Part shown: piece after piece, positions 4,813 through 7,121 of the stretch
Layout: every line of letters starts with the position of its first letter
Position numbering within the stretch: position 1 is the first letter of the stretch
Assembly (NCBI GenBank): GCA_964624465.1
Contig: CAZUZD010000309.1
Span: 1-7,121 of the forward strand
Reading direction: 5' to 3'
From: CAZUZD01 sp964624465
GTDB lineage: Bacteria; Planctomycetota; Planctomycetia; Isosphaerales; Isosphaeraceae
DNA length: 7,121 nt
Made by a program: the position numbers and the translations under genes
The notes under the pieces: model-generated
Seen by the model: only the letters and a program-made list of their open reading frames with translations
Database searches by the model: none
Told to the model about the DNA's origin: nothing

Positions 4813-6908
4813 GAGTCGACCGGGTCGCTGACGATGGGCGGGGTCCCCTGGATCACGCTGCGGAGCCGACGGCTGATGGCGCCCAGGGACTCGGACGAGC
4901 CATGCACGCGGGTGGCCGACTGGGTGGTCGAGCGGGCCGAGTCGCTCACGGCGTGGATGTCGGCCGAGATGCCGCGGGCGGCCTGCGCGGCCTCGCCGAC
5001 GTTGCGGGAGACCTCGGTGGCGCCCCGGGCGGCCTCGGCCACGTTCCGCGACATGTCGCCGGCCGCCTTGGCGACCTCGGCGATCGAGCGGGCGATGTCG
5101 CTGACCCCCTGGTCGGCCTCCGAGACGTTCTGCGAGATCATAGCCGCTGCGCGGGTCTGACGCTCGACCGACGACGAGATCCGGCCCGAGGCATGGTTGA
5201 TGTCCTTGATCACCTGCGACACGTTCTGGATCACCTGCACCGCCTTGCGGGTGTCGTCCTGTACCCCCTCGATCTTGCGGGCGATGTCCTCGGCCGCCTT
5301 GGCGCTCTGGTTGGCCAGCTCCTTGATCTCGTGCGCCACCACCGCGAACCCCCGGCCCGCCTCGCCCGCCGAGGTCGCCTCGATCGTCGCGTTCAGGGCG
5401 AGCAGGTTCGTCTGCAAGGCGATCATCTTGATCGTCTCGGTCACCTTGCTGATCTCGGCGCCCGAACGGTTCAGGAGCCCGATCGTCTCGGAGGCCGAGT
5501 CGGCCATCCGGCTGGCCTGGCCGGCGATGTTCGAGCCCTCCTGCACGTCCTTGAGCACGTCGGCGAACGAGCCCGAGATTTCCTCGACGGCGTTCGAGAC
5601 CACGCTCACGTTGGTGGCCGTCTGCTCGGCGGCCGACGAGATCGTGCCCACGTTGATGCTCATCTCCTCGCTGGCCGAGCTGATCGACGCCACGCTCACG
5701 CTCATCTGCTCGGCCGCCGAGGCCATGGTGCTGATGTTCATGGTCAGCTCCTCCGAGGCGGTCGCGACGCTCGAGGCCTTCAGCGACGCCTCCTGGCTGA
5801 GCCCGAGCAACGACTCCGAGACGCCCGCCAGGTCCTGCGACGACCGCACCAGCCCGTGGGACACGCCCCGGACCTCGGCGACCACCCGCGAGGTGATCCA
5901 CCAGGTGAGCAGGCCCCCGAGCGCCAGCCCGGCCACGGTCATGCCGAGGATCCAGCCCAGCGCGCTGCGGTAGGCGCCGGCGCTCAGGTCCCGTCCCGTG
6001 CCGGCCTCGGCGGCGAAGAGGCGATCCAGCGCGTCGATCTCGGTGGCGCAGTCCTGCATCGTCGTCACCGACTCGCCCAGCGAGAGGGCGATCGAGCGGT
6101 TGCTGGAGTCGACCTCGGAGAGCTTGAGGATGCCGGCGGCGAGCGAGCGGATCTCGGTGACCAGGGCGCGGGCCTCGATCTGGCCAGCGAGGCCCGAGTC
6201 CGACAGGGTCGTGAGCCCGGCCTGGACCCGGTCCTGCAGCTCGACCAGCGTCTTCGCGTCGGCCGTCATGTCGTCGCGGGAGGAGGCGTCGATGTGCTTG
6301 AGCAGGACCGGCGGCATGCGCAGCAGGGCCGCGTGGATCTCGTCGAGGGCCCGCAGGCGGGCCAGCTCGGCCTCGGTGGCGGGGGTGACCGTGGCGGTCT
6401 CCTCGACCCACGTCTCCAGGAGCCGGCTGAGCTGGTCGATCTGGTGCTGGAGGTCGCCCTTGACGATCTCGCGGGCCTTGAGGTTCGTGTTCAGGACGGC
6501 CAGGTCGAGCGCCTGAGTGTTTACCCGCTCGAAGCCGTCGACGGCCCGCGCCAGCCGCTCGACGGCCGCCGACTGCTCGGGCTCGGGGTCGGCCGCGACC
6601 AGGCCCTTGAGCCCCGCCAGCGCCTCCCGGACCTCGCCGATCGACGACCGGGACCGGTCGGCGAACTGCCGCGAGGACTCGTCGTCGTGGGCGAGCACCG
6701 CGTTCTTCTGGGCCCGGATGCTCGCCAGCAGGTCGACGTGCAGCTCCACCAGCCGCTCCCGCTTCACGACCGTCTGATTCACCAGCCGCTGCATCCGCGT
6801 GTTCAGCTCGGCGAGCCGGACCGCGGCGACCAGGGCCACCGCCACCATCGCTCCCATGAGGATGGCGGCGAGGATGAGCATCTTGTGCGCCAGCTTGAGC
6901 GTCTTCAT
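4809..6908 (-). CDS. Methyl-accepting chemotaxis protein, two membrane helices, no recognisable HAMP domain
   Basis: A 699-residue chemoreceptor that would sense a signal outside the inner membrane and control a CheA kinase through CheW. Membrane helix 1 is at about 11-30 and helix 2 at about 316-337. The roughly 285 residues between them look all-helical, longer than a usual four-helix-bundle sensor (about 150). After helix 2, residues 338-380 lack the Pro and DExG landmarks of HAMP. The long signalling hairpin follows, with its tip at QTNLLALNATIEATSAGEAG (499-518), then RGFAVVAHEIKELANQS. Two tracts of five 14-residue repeats flank the tip (381-450 and 591-660). The first places Glu-Glu or Glu-Gln pairs in register, as expected of methylation sites. 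The tail ends in SDPVDS, without the NWETF-type CheR tether. The ATG at 6908 lies 40 bases after the cheW stop and lacks a clear ribosome binding site; M10 is a less likely alternative because it would remove the charged N-terminus before helix 1. The ligand is unknown. Confidence 0.95.
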   Translation of the reverse strand: MKTLKLAHKMLILAAILMGAMVAVALVAAVRLAELNTRMQRLVNQTVVKRERLVELHVDLLASIRAQKNAVLAHDDESSRQFADRSRSSIGEVREALAGLKGLVAADPEPEQSAAVERLARAVDGFERVNTQALDLAVLNTNLKAREIVKGDLQHQIDQLSRLLETWVEETATVTPATEAELARLRALDEIHAALLRMPPVLLKHIDASSRDDMTADAKTLVELQDRVQAGLTTLSDSGLAGQIEARALVTEIRSLAAGILKLSEVDSSNRSIALSLGESVTTMQDCATEIDALDRLFAAEAGTGRDLSAGAYRSALGWILGMTVAGLALGGLLTWWITSRVVAEVRGVSHGLVRSSQDLAGVSESLLGLSQEASLKASSVATASEELTMNISTMASAAEQMSVSVASISSASEEMSINVGTISSAAEQTATNVSVVSNAVEEISGSFADVLKDVQEGSNIAGQASRMADSASETIGLLNRSGAEISKVTETIKMIALQTNLLALNATIEATSAGEAGRGFAVVAHEIKELANQSAKAAEDIARKIEGVQDDTRKAVQVIQNVSQVIKDINHASGRISSSVERQTRAAAMISQNVSEADQGVSDIARSIAEVAKAAGDMSRNVAEAARGATEVSRNVGEAAQAARGISADIHAVSDSARSTTQSATRVHGSSESLGAISRRLRSVIQGTPPIVSDPVDS
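4929..5138 (-). repeat. Five 14-codon repeats, C-terminal arm of the receptor coiled coil
   Basis: These codons encode receptor residues 591-660. Read as five 14-residue units they begin ISQNV, IARSI, MSRNV, VSRNV and ISADI, with no insertions between them. A single Glu occurs at position 7 in the first four units (597, 611, 625 and 639); the fifth has Ala. Fourteen residues is two heptads, so the units keep coiled-coil phase. The third and fourth units are the most alike (MSRNVAEAARGATE and VSRNVGEAAQAARG). Confidence 0.75.
5559..5768 (-). repeat. Five 14-codon repeats with Glu-Glu/Glu-Gln pairs, N-terminal arm of the receptor
   Basis: These codons encode receptor residues 381-450. The five 14-residue units carry, at positions 6-7, the pairs EE (386/387), EQ (400/401), EE (414/415), EQ (428/429) and EE (442/443), each in a small-residue context such as SASEEMS or SAAEQMS. 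The repeat is also visible in the DNA as imperfect 42-base units. This matches the context in which CheR and CheB modify receptors; which pairs are actually used cannot be read from the sequence. Confidence 0.8.
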
Positions 6909-6948
6909 GGCAACGGCCCGGGGTGCGGTGGGTGGTTCGGGGGGCGAA

Positions 6949-7121
6949 TCAGGGGGTGGCCGCGGGGCCGCCGTCGAGCGCGGCCAGGAATCGTCGGGCG
7001 CGGAGCACGACCAGCAGCGTGCCGTCGAGCGGACAGACCCCCTCGATCAGGGCGCCGCGATCGGCGGCCGGGGGCGCGGTCGGATCGGGGCCGGCCCCGA
7101 CGAACGGCTCGACCCCGCCGG
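6949..7121 (-). CDS. cheW: CheW-like coupling protein (C-terminal 56 residues; cut by window edge)
   Basis: The last 56 codons of a frame that enters from the window edge and stops at TGA (6951-6949). The segment RGALIEGVCPLDGTLLVVL followed by RARRFLAAL matches the end of the CheW SH3-like fold, where family members read roughly GIVxLDGxLVxLLDxxxLL. CheW joins chemoreceptors to the CheA kinase at the inner face of the membrane. The C-terminal regulatory domain of CheA has the same fold, so a CheA end cannot be excluded from 56 residues. The short end with no added receiver domain and the position directly before a receptor favour CheW. A Pro/Ala/Gly-rich insert (about fragment residues 8-19) precedes the last strands. 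The gene ends 40 bases before the receptor start, so the two are probably one transcript. Confidence 0.72.
   Translation of the reverse strand, partial: GGVEPFVGAGPDPTAPPAADRGALIEGVCPLDGTLLVVLRARRFLAALDGGPAATP

Noticed and set aside
5197..5973. Plus-strand open frames opposite the receptor gene (also 5998-6516)
   Set aside because: They are low-complexity Ser/Ala-rich mirrors of the receptor's repeated coding sequence and have no ribosome binding site or recognisable domain.
4813..6411. Upstream extension of the cheB frame giving an 893-residue fusion
   Set aside because: The extension is an out-of-frame reading of the receptor gene (Arg/Gly/Asp-rich and patternless). CheB similarity begins exactly at the ATG at 4812.

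Overview
This is a very GC-rich bacterial window, and every supported gene lies on the minus strand. The mix of genes suggests a planctomycete: a membrane protein with an N-terminal GYF_2-type domain (a module common in Planctomycetes) sits beside a chemosensory operon. A high-GC lineage such as Isosphaeraceae or Gemmataceae is a reasonable guess. It is an inference from gene content and base composition, not proven by any marker gene here.

Read in the direction of transcription (high to low coordinates), the right two thirds is a chemosensory operon: the tail of a CheW-like coupling protein (6949-7121), a transmembrane methyl-accepting chemotaxis protein (4809-6908), the receptor methylesterase/deamidase CheB (3730-4812) and the receptor methyltransferase CheR (2870-3733). 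The receptor, cheB and cheR are joined by two ATGA stop/start overlaps, so the receptor and both of its modifying enzymes are probably made by translational coupling. CheW would link the receptor to a CheA kinase, which must lie outside the window. CheR would methylate glutamates on the receptor's long coiled coil, and CheB, once phosphorylated, would remove methyl groups and deamidate glutamines.

A 197-base gap containing a weak promoter-like hexamer and a 13-bp palindrome separates cheR from a 693-residue single-pass membrane protein (596-2677). That protein has a cytoplasmic GYF_2-like domain, a charge-segregated linker and a large uncharacterised outer region. A further 155-base gap with a possible weak terminator leads to the N-terminal half of a short-chain dehydrogenase/reductase of the YghA/GSP39 type (1-440), cut by the window edge.

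The most interesting structure is inside the receptor. It has no recognisable HAMP domain. Its cytoplasmic coiled coil carries two 70-residue tracts of five 14-residue repeats, one on each arm of the hairpin. The first tract places a Glu-Glu or Glu-Gln pair at the same position in every repeat, like a ladder of methylation sites, and simple counting from the hairpin tip makes the two tracts face each other. I saw no RNA genes, insertion sequences, CRISPR arrays or attachment sites.
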